Shown here piece after piece: positions 1 to 12,621 of a DNA stretch of 64,000 nucleotides. The position numbers and the translations under genes are program-made. The notes beneath the pieces are model-generated. The model saw only the letters and a program-made list of their open reading frames with translations. It ran no database searches and was not told where the DNA came from. The stretch's first letter is position 1. Each line of letters begins with the position of its first letter. The stretch comes from Antilocapra americana (taxonomy: Eukaryota > Chordata > Mammalia > Artiodactyla > Antilocapridae): positions 1,488,911-1,552,910 of the forward strand of contig ML664152.1 of NCBI GenBank assembly GCA_007570785.1. The letters run 5' to 3'.

Positions 1-222
1 CTTGGGCAGAGGAGCCTGGTGGGCTGTTGTCCATAGCATCGCACAGAGTCAGACACGACTGAAGCGACTTAGTATGCATGCATTCATTGGAGAGGGAAAT
101 GGCAACCCACTCCAGTAATCTTGCCCGGAGACTCCCAGGGACAGAGGATCCTGGTGGGCTGCCGTCTATGGGGTCGCAGAGTCAGACACGACTGAAGCGA
201 CTTAGCAGCAGCAGCAGCAGCC
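1..222 (+). repeat. BOV-A2-type dimeric SINE with AGC tail
   Basis: Two head-to-tail copies of the Bov-A unit are visible. The first (about 1-85) and the second (about 90-204) both end with the diagnostic block reading agagtcagacacgactgaag, and the second is followed by an (AGC)n tail at about 203-222. A dimer of the BovB-derived 3' unit with an AGC microsatellite tail is the established structure of BOV-A2, a ruminant SINE. The left copy is cut by the window edge. It sits in COL18A1 intron 6. Confidence 0.85.
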
Positions 223-1410
223 CTGAAAACTCACTTCCCTGCCCTGGGGCCCTCGGGGCTCCGAGGGTATGTGCACAGGCATAGGTAAGATGCTCCCTGA
301 ACTCCCTGTACACACTCAGGGCACACTCCCTAGGGATGCTGCTCCGGAGACGGTGCTGTCCACGTGCTGGAACCGGTGTCCCCACAAGGCTGGTCCGCTG
401 AGCGTGCAGCCCCTGGGGCAGACACAAGGCCTCCCTTACACCCAGAACCCTCTGATGTGGGCGAGGTCCTCAGGGATCCCACATCAGTCGGTCACGCTGA
501 CACTCCAGACCCCGTGGCTGTGGGAGAGCGGAGGCCTGGAGAACCACAGGGGTGCACAGAGGGTGCTGGGAGACTGAATGTGCCCAGGACCAGGCCTGCA
601 CAGCGGCTTCCGCACGGCCCCTCCGACTCCTCCCCGCGGCCTTGGCCGGATTTTTTGGAGCTGGAGCTGGCAGGGGCAGCTGGCTAGCTAGCGCACTGCA
701 GGCGGGATGACTCCCTCTCTGACCACCCTCCCCAGTCTGTTGAGAGGCTGCATGGCTGCTGCACTTGACGCCCTGGGACCAGCATGGTGGGGACACTGCT
801 GTCTCCGTGGTTTGTGCCCGGGGCCCCTGGGTAGACAGCTGAGGACAGGCCACGTGACAGGCTGTGGGTACCACTCACTGACACTGTCCAGGGGTCTGCC
901 AGGCGCCAGAGCCAGCACTGCTCTAGCAAGTGCAAAGCCAGGGAGCCCCTGGAATCAGGGGGTCCGCTGACCACTCACCCCAGGGCAGCTCAGCACTCCA
1001 CCTTGTCACGGCCCCGTGACGCCCGAGCCCTGGAGGAGGTGACACTAGGGGTGGGGTGGGGGTGGGACACATGGTGGGTCCTGACGGGAGAAGGGGGCAT
1101 CCTTGTCAATCCCGAGATGCCCCAGCCTGTGTGCTATTCCAGGCAGTGGGGCTACACAACAGGGACACCCCTGGGACCCCTACGGCCCCACTAGCTGACA
1201 GGAGATGCAAACACAGACACCCAAGAAGGCCTAGACCAGGCCCCAGGCTGAAGAGGACACTCCCTCCCAGGAGGGAGTGCAGAAGAGAAGGCACAGCCCT
1301 GACTCAGCCTGAGTCCAGTCCCCAGTTTCCAGCGGGAATTTGTCCTGAGAAGTCACACACACATGTGCACAGGTGTGCCTGATGCCTCATCCGCAGTCCC
1401 CAGCACTCAC
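223..1410 (-). other. COL18A1: COL18A1 intron 6, 3' part outside window
   Basis: This is the part of the intron that follows exon 6 and runs off the left end. It is GC-rich unique sequence. I searched both strands for the next NC11 exon and for Gly-X-Y repeats and saw neither, so the collagenous exons must lie further left. The open frames here have no recognisable protein content. Confidence 0.7.
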
Positions 1411-1470
1411 CAGCTCCTCCCGGAGATGCTTCTGGGTCTCCACGAGCCCGCTGCCCAGGTCTCCGGATGC
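1411..1470 (-). CDS. COL18A1: COL18A1 exon 6 (NC11 acidic linker)
   Basis: Sixty bases encode 20 residues beginning ASGDLGSGL and ending HLREEL, in phase 0 at both ends. The acceptor reads ccccacag before 1470 and the donor reads gtgagtg from 1410. The peptide matches the segment that follows the TSPN domain in mammalian collagen XVIII (human counterpart begins ASGDSGSGL, from memory). It is an extracellular non-collagenous linker with no fold of its own before the first triple helix. It corresponds to about residues 702-721 of the long isoform as assembled here. The following exon is not in the window, so the coding sequence is partial at its 3' end. Confidence 0.88.
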
Positions 1471-2293
1471 CTGTGGGGTTGACAGCAAACAAGTGGATGA
1501 TTGAAGCCCCCAGCCCTGGGAACTCAGGGTCAGGGGCAGGGCAGGCCATAAGGAGTCAGCCAGTCATCGACAAGGCTCGTGTCCATCAGACCTCTTAGGA
1601 TGAATGGCGTTTAGGAAACCAATGTAGCCCCTGGCCAGACACCCAAAGATCTGCTCAGAGGGTACCCCTTCCTCTCCTGTCCCGGGACACTATCCTGGGA
1701 AATGGCCTGGAGGGGAGGCCCCGCACAAGGACCCTCGGGGCCAAGACACGGCTGCAGGCCCCACTCCCTGGACCAGACACTGCATGCGCTGGACCGTCTC
1801 CCAGTTCACAGTGCTGGGCTCACAGGAGCTGCTGGGACCTGGGGCCGCCCTGGCGACACAGGTCTTCTGCCCATCCGCCCTTCACACAGAGAACTGGTGT
1901 GTCTTCTGCCTTAGGCCCCAGGCACTGGTGCTTGCATACACGTGACAGCGCACACATACATTTCTTGCTCTGGAAACTACCAGTGATGCTGTCATCCAAT
2001 GGGCGCCCCAGGCATGATTTTTAACTGTTATGTTCCATGCCTGTTTCTATCTGGAAAGTTCCAGGCAAGGGCGGCTCACCTGGGGGTCCCCAGGGTGACG
2101 TTATGGGCAGATAGAAACGGGATCACGGGTAACATCCACCCGAAGTGGCAACTGTCACAGACCTCTCTGGTCCCAATCATTTTGGGGCTTCTAGGAAAGG
2201 CCCTCTGTACCCTGGCCTGGGCCCCTCCTCCCACAGAGCAAAGGAGAAGGAGGGGACGGGGCCCCCTGCCAGAGCCAGGCAGTGGACACTCAC
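1471..2293 (-). other. COL18A1: COL18A1 intron 5
   Basis: An 823-base intron with a GT donor (gtgagtgtcc, from 2293) and an AG acceptor with pyrimidines upstream (ending at 1471). Nothing else is recognisable in it. Confidence 0.8.
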
Positions 2294-2383
2294 CCCATCA
2301 TCATCGTCGTCCTCGTCCTCGTCCTGGCAGTGCTGGGGGCTCACCTGAGCATCCCTGCGCAACCTCAGCTCTGAGATCAGACC
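2294..2383 (-). CDS. COL18A1: COL18A1 exon 5 (end of TSPN domain, acidic tail)
   Basis: Ninety bases encode 30 residues in phase 0: the last beta strand of the laminin-G/TSPN fold (GLISELRLRRDAQVSP), then QHC and an acidic run of nine Asp/Glu residues and a Gly. The Cys is expected to pair with the Cys of the DCEE motif in exon 4, as in other TSPN domains. The acceptor is tctgtgttcag before 2383 and the donor is gtgagt from 2293. The acidic tail is coded by GAC/GAG/GAT repeats and looks longer and purer than the human one (DEEGDDSDG, from memory). It corresponds to long-isoform residues about 672-701. Confidence 0.92.
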
Positions 2384-3529
2384 CTGAACACAGAGGGAGG
2401 GGAGGGTCACCAGGGGTCCTGGGACAGAGGACCCCAACTCAGGCCGGGCCCAGCTCAGAGCCAGGCGTGTCTGAGGTTGGGTCCAGCAGTGACACCACAG
2501 GGCGTAATGTCACAGCAGGTGATACCACCCACTCCCTCTCTTCTCAAGGATGCTCATCATCCTCTAGGTGGTGCCATGCAATCCCTCATGTGGTCCCAGC
2601 GCTACACCGGGTGCCTGGACACAGCATGAGCAGAGAAGAGGTCATCAGAGTGCAGTGTCTGCGGAGGCGGTGTCCCCTCAGGGCATGAGGTGGACAGCAC
2701 GGGGCAAGGGGAGGTCAGGGGCGGCCAGCACCTGCTGGCTAGTGTCCTGAACCATGAGAGTGGACAACAGCCTGTGGAGAGGACTGGGATTCCCACTCCG
2801 ACAGGAAGCCTAAGGCAGGGCAGGGCAACGGCCAGCTGGGGCCTCCACTGCAAGGCGTCCTGTTCCCAGAGGGCAACGTGACTGTAGACCTCGGGCCGGT
2901 GTGTGAGGCCGCGGGATCCAGGCCTTCAGTGTCCTTTCTAGAAGCTTTCCTGCCTGGAGGCCCTGAGTGTTCACAAACGTTTGTCTGGTATTTCTTTTAT
3001 CTTCTACTTAACATCTTCATCCATGGGGATGGATCACACTGCATCGCTTCTAAGGCACATTTTCACAGCTCTTAAAATGGGCCAGCCTAGGTGAGGAGCT
3101 GGTACACCTCCTGGATCAGGGGCCAGACGGTGACTGCTCTCAGCTCTTTGTTGCCGAAAGACCCGCTGCTCTGCGGCTGTGTCGGGACGCAAGCCAAGCC
3201 GGTCTGTGGACGTTGGGCGCGGGACAACCGGCCTGTGCGGGACACTGAGGCCTGTGCGGGACACTGAGACGGCCACGCCTCACAAACAGTCTTCTTTGTT
3301 TTTTTCCAACCACTGGAACTCGTAAAAGCCCTTTGAGGTTGCGGGCTGTACAAAGACTGGCAGCGGGTGGGATGTCCTGGGGGCCGCGTGCTCACTCAAC
3401 CAGGGTGCGGTTTTCCCTCTGAGTGCCCTTCAGACTCCCTGTATCACTGACCTCCGTCACAGGGCCCTTCTGCTCCCACATGACAACAAGTGACTAACAC
3501 CCGGACTGTCCCCATGAGCCCTTGTCTGA

Positions 3530-3650
3530 GGGCTCCACTCTTCTCCCAGGCTCAGCTCAGGCCACCTCCTCCAGGAAGCCCTCTTAGACTCCCTCTCAAG
3601 GATCAGCACCTCCAGGGGCCAGGTCTGCCCAGCTCCATATTCCCCTAGGC
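3530..3650. repeat. possible L2-like fragment
   Basis: The string cctcctccaggaagccctct followed by a pyrimidine-rich stretch is typical of old L2-type 3' sequence seen in reverse. This rests on a short motif only, so the family assignment is tentative. Confidence 0.35.
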
Positions 3651-3689
3651 ACCTCTACTTCCACTGATAGTGAGGTCTGTGTGTGCACG

Positions 3690-3840
3690 TCACATTTGTG
3701 GCACATGTGCAAATGGATGTGTGTGTGTGCATGAGTGTATAAATGTGTCATGCAGGCATGCACACAGTTGTGTATGCAGCTGCATCCATGTGCTCGTGCG
3801 TGTGTGCACACGTGTGTGCGTGCATGTTCAGGCATAAACG
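3690..3840. repeat. TG/CA-rich degenerate simple repeat
   Basis: About 150 bases of interrupted tgtgtg/cacaca and gcatg units. No coding content. Confidence 0.8.
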
Positions 3841-6640
3841 CCTGCTCCTGGGAGGCGGATGAGGTCAGCTGGCCCAGGTAGAGGGCTGAGGGAGACCCTG
3901 GCACCCCCAGCTACCATGAAGTCATTGTGTCCCCAGTACAACTCCCAGCCAGGCCTGTGAGGAGAGGTGGGGGGCAGGCAGGAGGCTTCAGCTCCACAGT
4001 GCACTATGACACACCTTTCCTCAAGCAATCTCAAGGGCTGACCCACTGCTGGGCTTCCCAAAGCTGCCCTTGCCTCACCAGCCGATGGGGGAAGGGGTAC
4101 CAAGTCACCAACAATGGTTTCCTAATGCTGGTCAGTCTCCGTACACAGGCCATCTTTACCATTTTTCCCATTTGACCACAGCTTATTCCAGAAGCTCAAG
4201 GGCAAAAGAGCCTGTGGCTTCGTGGTCGAGGCCCATCCTGCCTGGGGAGCCCGCAGCTCTGACCCCAGCACCACGGCTTCGGCGGCTCAGGTCTCAGACG
4301 CAGGACGCCCAGAGGTTCCAGAAGGTTTGGCAGGATGGACTGGTGAGGCCTCCAGGGGAAGCTGACAGCCCAGGGGGCGGAGGGTGGGGGAGCGTGGGAC
4401 AGGGCCAGCCCTGCTGTCCAAGGCCTGCCCCCTGGCTGGCGGGTGGCTGCACTGCAGGGGCGAGGTGGCTGCATCTTCCCAGAAGTGACCGGGCACAGAA
4501 GCGCCGGCTCCATCTGAGGTCAGTCCGTGGCTCCAGCTGAACCAGAGCAGATGCCGCGTCCACAGCTGAGCCCAGCTGCTTCTGCCCCTTCATATCCAAC
4601 TCTACCTCTGCCTCCCTCAGTCCCCTGTCACTGCCCCCCACAGCAGAATGCCACTGTCTTTTTCGGGATCTTGAACCATCTGGCAGATCCTTGCAAGGTC
4701 CACAGTTAGAGTAGGGCTGGCCCCTCCTCACAGCTCTGTTGGGGAGCCCAGGCTGTGTCCAGGGCTGGGATCCTGGGGCGGGGCAGAGGACAGCCTAGCT
4801 GATGGCTCAGGACTGTGCAGAGGGCTCAGGCAGCAGGTATCGGGGTTCCTGGCACCATGCAGCTTGTGGAACCCAGGGGCAGAACCCAGCTGAGGTGCGG
4901 GAGGCTGAAAGGGGCTGGTGGCAGGCAGCCCACCCATGGCTGGAGCTCTGGTCTGAAGAGGCATGGGCCACCTGGCCTTGAGGAGGGCATGTGGCGGGGG
5001 CGGTGTTTGCTCCACTCCATGGAGAAGTGTCCTCCCCGCCCGCCCCCTGAATCCAGAGATGCTCCAGCCATCGTGGAGGGTGGTGAGCTGCCAGGAGTGT
5101 CGTGTGGAGGGCCTGTTTGCGGGACGGTACACGCGGGACGTGTGAGTGCTCAGAGCATGCCTGTAAGGGGGCACAGGCTGGGAGCAGGAACTCAGTGATT
5201 ACAGCTGCTCTCCTGCGTGGGCAGCACACAGGCACCCCCACTCTCTGGGTGCCAGCACACCACCACCTGCAGGAAACATAAGCCTTTCTGGGCTTAAAAA
5301 GGCAGGGGGGTGGCCCCTGGGCTCAGGGCAGAGGCAGTAGAGTGTTGGGGATGGAAATTCTCAGGCTACCCAGCTGAGGGTGGTGCTGAAGAGGGAACAG
5401 GCATTCCCAGATGACAGAGACTCATCAAGATTGAGATTCCAGGGGGAGGCACGAGGGGCCAGAGGTTAAGATTCCAGAAAGCTCGGCATACCCCGGGGGA
5501 CCCTGCGAGGCAGCAACGGGGGGAAGGGCCACAAGGCTCCTGCAGGTACAGGTTGGGGCAGCGGACGTCTGGACATGACTGTCCCCACACTGATACTGCC
5601 CGTGAGGCCAGGTGGCCACAGGTGCAGGCCAGCAGGGCTCTGGCCCCCACGCTGCCAGCCATCAGGGTGGCCGCTCAGCAACCAGGACTCGGCTGGAATG
5701 GGGAGCCGAGGAACCAGGTCCCCCGCCAACTGGCTTGCCCACTGGGGCTTGAGCCATGGTCAGCTGGGGAGACATCAGCAGCCCAAAGGTCACCGGGCCC
5801 TCTGCAAATGCTGGATGGGCTTGACAGATGTTATGAAACCCAGACTGCTTGAAATCTGCCCTGTCGCTGCCTCACTAGGGCCCTGTTCTTAGAGCCGTGT
5901 GCAGACGGCCATAGCTCCATGCTGTGAAAGCGTGCCCCTCGTCACCGGTGCTGGGGCTGCCTCCCCGGGACCCCCCTCTGGCAGTCCAGGGTTCTATGGG
6001 CCCCCTCACTCACCCCTTCTGCTCCTGGAAGGGCCGTGCCCCGGCCCCAGGCCATGGGGCTGAACGCACTTGTACAGGGGTGGGTGAACTGCAGCCCCTA
6101 TGGACCTGACTGCCCCGCCTCACCCCCACCTCCCCTTCCTCTGCTGGCTGACCCCCAGGCTGCCTGATCCCTTGTCACCTACCCTAGCTGTCACTGTGAC
6201 TGGGCCACACCACCACTGTCCCATTCTCCACATGTCCTGGACCAAGTGGCATCTCACCAGTTTCCTGTATGAAGCCCCAGCTCCTGGACTATTTACATGA
6301 AATTCTATTAAAAGCATCCCTGCCCCTATTTCTTTCAGTCAATGGCATGCCTACTGCAGGACTATGAACAGGTTACATTACCCGTTCAGGTCACTTCAGA
6401 TGATTGACAGACGGGTATTGGGAAGAACTGGTGACCGTGACCTTGACTGCCCCGAGCTGCCCTCAGTCAGCAGCAGCAGTTTGGTGTGGCTGGACTTGGG
6501 GGCCACAGCAGGAGAACTGGGGGTGTCAGAGGTCACCAGCATTTTCCCTGCCTGCTCTGCTACCATCCTCTGCTCTAAGGATGCCAAAACCTAGTGAGGC
6601 TCTTGGGCATCTCTTCGCTTCAGTGGATCAATCACTTCTG

Positions 6641-6952
6641 AAGATCCAACCAGTTCATCCTAAAGAAAATCAACACTGAATATTCATTGGAAGGGCTGAT
6701 GCTGAAACTGAAGTGCCAATACTTTTACCACCTGATGCAAAGAGCCAACTCATTGGAAAAGACCCTGATGCTGGGAAAGATTGAAGACAAGAGGAGAAGG
6801 GGACGACAGAGAATGAGATGGTTGGATGGCATCACTGACTCAATGGACATGAGTTTGAGCAAGCTGCAGGAGATGGTAAAGGACAGGGAAGTCTGGTGTG
6901 CTGCAGTCCATGGGGTTGCAAAGTGTCAGACACAACTGAGCGACTGAACACT
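6641..6952 (+). mobile_element. BovB (RTE) 3' fragment
   Basis: The segment runs from gatccaaccagttcatccta to cacaactgagcgactgaaca, the terminal part of the BovB LINE, in plus orientation. An open frame of 86 codons through it is the remnant of the C-terminal ORF2 region. It is 5'-truncated, as most BovB copies are. Confidence 0.9.
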
Positions 6953-8019
6953 TTTTATATAATGTGGCCAGCAAAGCCACCTGCTGAGGCAAATTCACAG
7001 CCTCCAGCCCCATCGTCACACAGCAGAAGCAGTGAAGGTTCAACATGAGGAGCACAGTGGGAGCACGGTTGGGGGAGCCCAAGCCAGTCCTGTCCTGGCC
7101 CCCTGTCAGTTTCGGACGAGGGTCCCGGGGTCTGGACAAACACATGACTAAACCTCAGCGTAAACCTGGGTAAAGAGGAAGGTGGCTTCATACAGAGAAA
7201 AGCAGACAGGAATGAGAACACAGGGGCATTTCCAACAAAGAGAAACTAAGTCAAGAAAACTAGACTGCAGACTATCTGAAATAGTTAAGAGAAAGAAAGG
7301 ATGAGGTCAGGAAACACTGAAAAAGCACTGAATTAATGTTTTAAGCAAAACACTATAGCAACTGGGTGGAATTAGGGATTTCCTAAAAGATATTTATTAC
7401 CAATTAAGCTCATGGAGAAGAATGAACCTGAAAACACCAAGGATGCTCATAATTTTGGGGAGAAAACAACAAAGGCCCTGTGAGTATCTTCAGAACAGGT
7501 GCCAGGCCGAGCGTGGGGGTCAGCGAGGGGCTGAGCACCTGCTTGAGACCACTAGCCGTGGCACTCTGCTCACCCTACACCCCGAGCTCTGTGCTCACCT
7601 CTGCCAAGTTTTGCCTGTCACACACGTGAGTGGTTCTTTCCCAAGAAGCTCAGTTCAGAAAGACTGACAAACCCTATCCTAAGCTGACCATGCTACTCCT
7701 CCCCAGACAACACACTTCACCTCTCACACGGCTGGAGGCTGATCAAACACCCACAGAGAGATTCCTGGAACTGGAGTCTGAGGAACAAAGGGGCCACACT
7801 GCACTGGACTTCACTGGAAGTGACCAGGCAACATCACGGGGGACAGCAACTTCATGGTAAGCAGGGCCCCAGTCAGACACAAAGGGGATTATAAGGTCGT
7901 TCCAGTCCCCTCTGCTGTCTCTCTAACCTTCAAAGATTTTTCTGGGTGTCTTCTACAGGCCAGATTTAACCACATAAACAGTTCAAATATCCCAATTGTT
8001 GAAAAAAAAGACAAAAGAA

Positions 8020-8395
8020 AAACTGGGGAATAAAATTTACAGTGTATAAGACAAATGATCAGTATCATTCATATATAAAGAATTCAGACAAACTAATAAG
8101 AAACAATTGAAACCATTAAAACAAAAATGCAAAGGACATGAACAGACACAGAAATACAGATAACTAGTAAACATGTGAAATGCAAATGCAAATTAAAACA
8201 CCCAGACACTGTGAGTCTACATATATGACTAGCAAGTGTGTCTTGCAGAGATACTGCAGTCTGGCAGGGCTGAGGAAGAGGCACCTGGGTGTCCTTGGCA
8301 CAGAAAGGTGGTGACCTCCATTCGCACCGTGAGACAGGCAACCCCTGTCCCCACCTGCATGTGAGCAACTTTTCAAGTGTTAACAAATATAGAAC
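8020..8395 (+). mobile_element. old L1 ORF2/3' fragment
   Basis: The text atataaagaattcagacaaa, then tgcaaaggacatgaacagac and aaatgcaaatgcaaattaaa, follows the order of the C-terminal end of L1 ORF2. It is diverged and broken. At its right end comes a G-rich insert with an 11-base G run (8424-8434). Confidence 0.7.
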
Positions 8396-9552
8396 TCAGG
8401 GCGGCGGGGCAGGCGCCGGCGGTGGGGGGGGGGGTTCCAATCTAGAAAAGCCTGGGAATTCTCGCAATAAATCACCAGTAAACACAGCCCCTCTCCTATG
8501 GCACGGCTCCCTCTGACTTATCTCCACTTCATCAAGTTTGGGGATCAAAATGAAAACACAAAGAGGCTCAGTTTGGTATCAAAGTCCTACTGGCTCCCAA
8601 ACCCCTTGGGTGAAAGTTCCTGCCAAAGGTGAAAGGTCAGCTTTCAGAAGCAAGTCACCAGGACTTAGAACAACGTTAACCAAGCAGCCTTTGTCCGGGC
8701 AATAATTAACTTTCTGTCCCCTGTGGACACCTCCCCCACTAGCACACACAAGGAACCCTGTCTGAACTGCTTGGTGGGCATGCCAGTTGCAGTGTTCAAA
8801 GTCAGGGACCTGCTGAGGTCTGAGGGTGGGCATGCAGTGTTTCCAGGAGGCAGGATTCGACTAAAGGTCCCGAGAAGCGTGGGCACTGAGGACCCAGGAG
8901 AAGGATTCCACCTGCCTGCCCCCAAAATGAAGGCTGGGTCTGGGCCTGGGGGAAGGGCTTCCCTGGGGAACACGATGTGGACTGTCACTTGCCAGTCGCC
9001 ACCAGGGGAATTCTGCCCCTGCTGCTCTGAGGAGGAGGCTGCCCTGGGGCTCACCAGCCACGAGGCCACTGCAGTTTGGCAAAAACAACCAGCACGATGA
9101 AAGCTGGTGCATGGCCTGAAGCCTCTGGTCCAGCCGGGGTGGTGCGCAGATGGCCCCCAGGCAGGCGCACACTCAGCGCTCCACTGCTGTTCTGAAATTC
9201 TTTCACTGTTTTTGGTGTGTTGACAGGAGAACAAAGCCCCTGCTCACTGATGGGGGGGCGGGGGGGCCCCGGAGCCCAGGGGCACCACGGGGCACCACCC
9301 ACCCATGTGAAGAGGCATACGCACAGACAGGGTGGGGGCCTGGAGGTGGCAGACGTGGGCATCCCGTGAAGGCAGTGCTCTCAGAGCAGCAGGGAGGGAA
9401 CGGCCAGAGGCAGCAGGGTGGGCCAAGGGTCCTGATGGCTGTATAACCCGGGCTTGGCCTGTCCCTGGAGCTGCTGCCGCAGCAGGCAAAAGTAGCCATC
9501 ACCCATCCCCAGCTCCCCACCCCCTGCCTCGAGCGCGGAGGCCATCAGTTAC

Positions 9553-10100
9553 CTGGAACTTTTCAGGGTCCGCTCCGCCGGCCTGGGCCACGAAGAGGCG
9601 GGCGTCCGGCTCCAGCTGCAGGCTGTGCAGCGAGTTCGCCAGAGGCTGGCTCTGGACCTCTTCACAGTCCACGAAGAGCCTGGCGTGCGCGCCATCCACG
9701 CTGAGCGCCAGGCGCGTCCACCGGCCGTCCAGCGCGGGCAGCTCGAAGCTGGCGGCTGTGCGCGTGTGGGTGGCTCCCGGCTCCGCGTACAGCAGCTGCA
9801 CGCGCTGTCGGCCCCCGCGGGCCGCCATCAGCTTCAAGCCCACCGAGACCACCGCCTGCGCCGAGTCGGTGACGGCAAAGAGCACGCCTGCGCGCGCGGA
9901 GGCCGGCCGCATCCTCGCCAGCAGCGAGAAGTCCTGGAAGAACGTGCTGGGCAGCAGGCGCCGGGCCGCCTGGCCTCCGCCGCTGCCGTCCTCGCCGAAC
10001 TCATAGGCGGGCCCCACGTCGGGGTCGTGCACCACAGCCACCCGCCAGGGCGGGGGCTCCCCAAGCAGCTGCTGGAGCCCCACCTCCACGACCTCGCCCT
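9553..10100 (-). CDS. COL18A1: COL18A1 exon 4 (TSPN / laminin-G-like domain)
   Basis: 548 bases encode the start and most of the thrombospondin-N/laminin-G-like domain shared by all collagen XVIII isoforms. The first two bases (AG) complete a Glu codon with the final G of exon 2 or exon 3; the rest is 182 codons ending KFQ, phase 0. The acceptor is tctctccgcag before 10100 and the donor is gtaactg from 9552. Visible landmarks are [51 protein letters not shown], the [11 protein letters not shown] strand, VDCEE with the domain Cys, and [15 protein letters not shown]. This beta-sandwich domain sits at the N-terminus of the secreted basement-membrane proteoglycan. The exon is very CpG-rich. The open frame continues past the donor, but the extra residues do not resemble collagen XVIII. 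Confidence 0.95.
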
Positions 10101-11741
10101 CTGCGGAGAGAAAGACGGCAGTGAGGCCGCGCCCACTGGGGAAACCAAGGCCCAGGCCCTCTTAGGCCTGCCTCCTCCACCACCCCAGCCAGGACAGACA
10201 GCCACCTGTTCCTTCAGGCACCATGCCCACCCCCATGGGCTCGCTGCTCCAGGTGGGGCGCAGAGACCCTCTGAAACCAGCCTGGCAGGAGAGGCAGGGG
10301 CGGGGCCTGCTGTAGCCCCCCTCCCTAAAGTTAGCACAAGGGGCTGGATCCAGCCTGCACCCCCAGCCCCCTGCTCAGACTCCACACTGGTCCTTGGTCC
10401 CCGCCCCGACTCCCACACTTGAGTCGCATGCCATACCTGATATACAAACGAGAGATTCGCACAGGGGTGCCCTGAGCTGAGTCCACACTAGGAACAGCCC
10501 GGAAATGCTTATACTCCCAAGAAGGGAGAGGCTAAGAGGGCTGCAGTTCCTGGGGGCCCCTCTTAGCCTTGCTGTCTCCCTGTCTGCCAGCACGGAGTGC
10601 AGCAAACCCCACCCAAGCCTCCCAGCCCTGTGGGTTTCAGCCAGTGGTAGCTGTTTGCAGGGCTCATGCTCATTGCCCTGTGTTCCTGCTGGGTGCCACA
10701 ACCACCACCAGCCTGGACAGGGCTGGGTGAGGGGGGAAGGGAGGGCAGCTTTCTCCCTCCCCCACTGCCCACGCTCCCCACCCCACGCAGTTTCATCCTT
10801 CCTCTCAAACTTTCCGTGGGCTCATGTCCCTCCCCCTCCTCGGCTGGTCAGTGTCACAGGCACACATCCTCCAGCGATACCCAACTGTATGGAGCCCCCT
10901 TGGTGGCATGGGCTGGGGCCATGACACAGCCCTGGTGCCTGGACCTGCCCGAACGGGGCTGCTTCCCAGGCGTGCAGGTGCCACGAGCAGCCCAGACTGG
11001 TGACCTCTGGGACCAGGGGCATCAAGGCTGGGGGAAAGCAGGGCCTACCTCTCTGCCCAGGGATTGTGGTCGCCGCCCAACACAGGACAGTTAACACCAG
11101 CTCTGGGAGAGGCCTGCTCACCAGTGACTTCCCCAGATACCCACATTGCCAGGCAGAGGGGCAAGGACCCTCCAGGCCTTTCCTCTCAAGGCCCTGCCCC
11201 CACAACCTGGGTGGGCTCTGCCCCCAAAACGCGATGCACAGAGAAGCTCTTCTGGGAGGCAGCTGCTGGCGTGTGGGCGTCCTAACTAAGCTGAGTATGC
11301 ACACAGCTGTGTATGCAGGCGACATTGCGGCCCTGTCAGAGTGTCTGTGTGTGGTAGGGCCTGGAGTCCAGCCCCAGAGTGCAAGGTCAGTCTGGCCCGG
11401 ACTCCCTGGAGCAGAGGGAACAAATGCTGGACCCCAACTTCTGAAGACAAGTCGTGTCTCTCAAAGAGCCCCCAGAGAACAAACTATGAGAAGAGAAGAG
11501 ACCAGCAGCACCCACGCGAGGATGAGGGTTTGGGGTACCTGCCAGACTAGCCCCACCACGACAGCAGCGTCTTGCCTCCGCACAGCCCTGACTTCCCGCC
11601 TTGTGGACTCCCCTTCAGCCTCATTCTACCCCTTGCAGGTGAGATTCTTATGCAGATGAAAAGCAGGGAACTGCCAGGGCAGAGGCACCCGAGGAATAAT
11701 GGGCTGCTTCAGCACCTGCCCAGGGCAGATAGACCCTCACC

Positions 11742-11762
11742 GGGGGGGGGGGGGGGGGGGGG
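11742..11762. repeat. homopolymer G21
   Basis: An uninterrupted run of 21 G on the plus strand inside intron 3. Runs of this length are error-prone in sequencing, so the true length is uncertain. Confidence 0.9.
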
Positions 11763-12621
11763 CAGGGGACCTTCCCAAAGACCCCGGGCTCTGGGAGGCC
11801 AAATGTCACTTTCTGCTCACAGACGGACACCACCATCCACCCAGATGGTGTGGCTGTTCGGTCCCTTTGCATCAGACATGCCCGGGACTCCAGTGTCCAC
11901 TCTAGGAGATACCCTAAGAACAAGGGCCTTCAGCGGCCTGAGTGCCAGCATCCCTGGTGCCCCATCTCAGCCGTCCCCGAAGTTAAGCATGGATGTACCC
12001 CAGCTGCACACTTCCTCCTGAGCAGCTAGAATTTTTCCAGGTTGATTAAGGATGCTGAGACACAACAGCCCTGGGCCCTTGGCTGGAAGACAATAGCCTG
12101 ATACAGAGACAGCCCCAGGGATCCCAGAGATGCATGAACAGCTCCTTCCCAAAGTTCTCCCATTTCCTCTCCATTGCAATTCTCCATGGTTCCCATCGGG
12201 AGTAATCTTCAGAATGCCACGGCCCTGAGATCACTGCTCCAGTCTCCAGTTACAGGCATCTTGAGCAGGGATGGGGGTGGGGGGGTGGATGTAGCCACAC
12301 CTCCATGCAGATCTGGCAGCTGCTGGGCTGGAGACGCTGGGCTGGAGGCGCTGGCCTGAGGCCTTGGCCCAGCTGTCTCGGGGTGGAAACCAGCACCTTT
12401 CCAGCTAGCGGGTGCCTGAGCCAGGCTCTGAGAGCTCCAAGGAGCTCCCTGCTGGGAACACAGTGGGTGGCACCTAGGCAAGTGGGTGCCCTCTGGATAG
12501 CCACACCCGCCTCAGATCAAGGAATCAGGGGACTTGCCTAGTTGAAGACAGTTTCCCTTCTAGCAAACAGACCAGCCAGGGCCCAGTGGGGTTTAGCCCA
12601 GGTACATAAGGCTGGCTCAAC

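Larger units (their letters stand above)
2384..9552 (-). other. COL18A1: COL18A1 intron 4
   Basis: A 7.2-kb intron between the two TSPN exons. It holds a TG-rich simple repeat, one BovB 3' fragment, an old L1 fragment and a possible L2 fragment (listed separately). At about 3232-3268 a 19-base unit (gcctgtgcgggacactgag) occurs twice in tandem. Other stretches, including 4-6.3 kb and 8.5-9.5 kb, are GC-rich unique sequence with only chance open frames. Confidence 0.75.

Noticed and set aside
1999..2688. 229-codon plus-strand frame
   Set aside because: It runs antisense through exon 5 and introns 4-5; its Ser-rich runs are the complement of the acidic codon repeat.
9332..10422. Plus-strand open frames of 224 and 265 codons
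   Set aside because: They are antisense shadows of the CpG-rich exon 4 and carry no recognisable domain.
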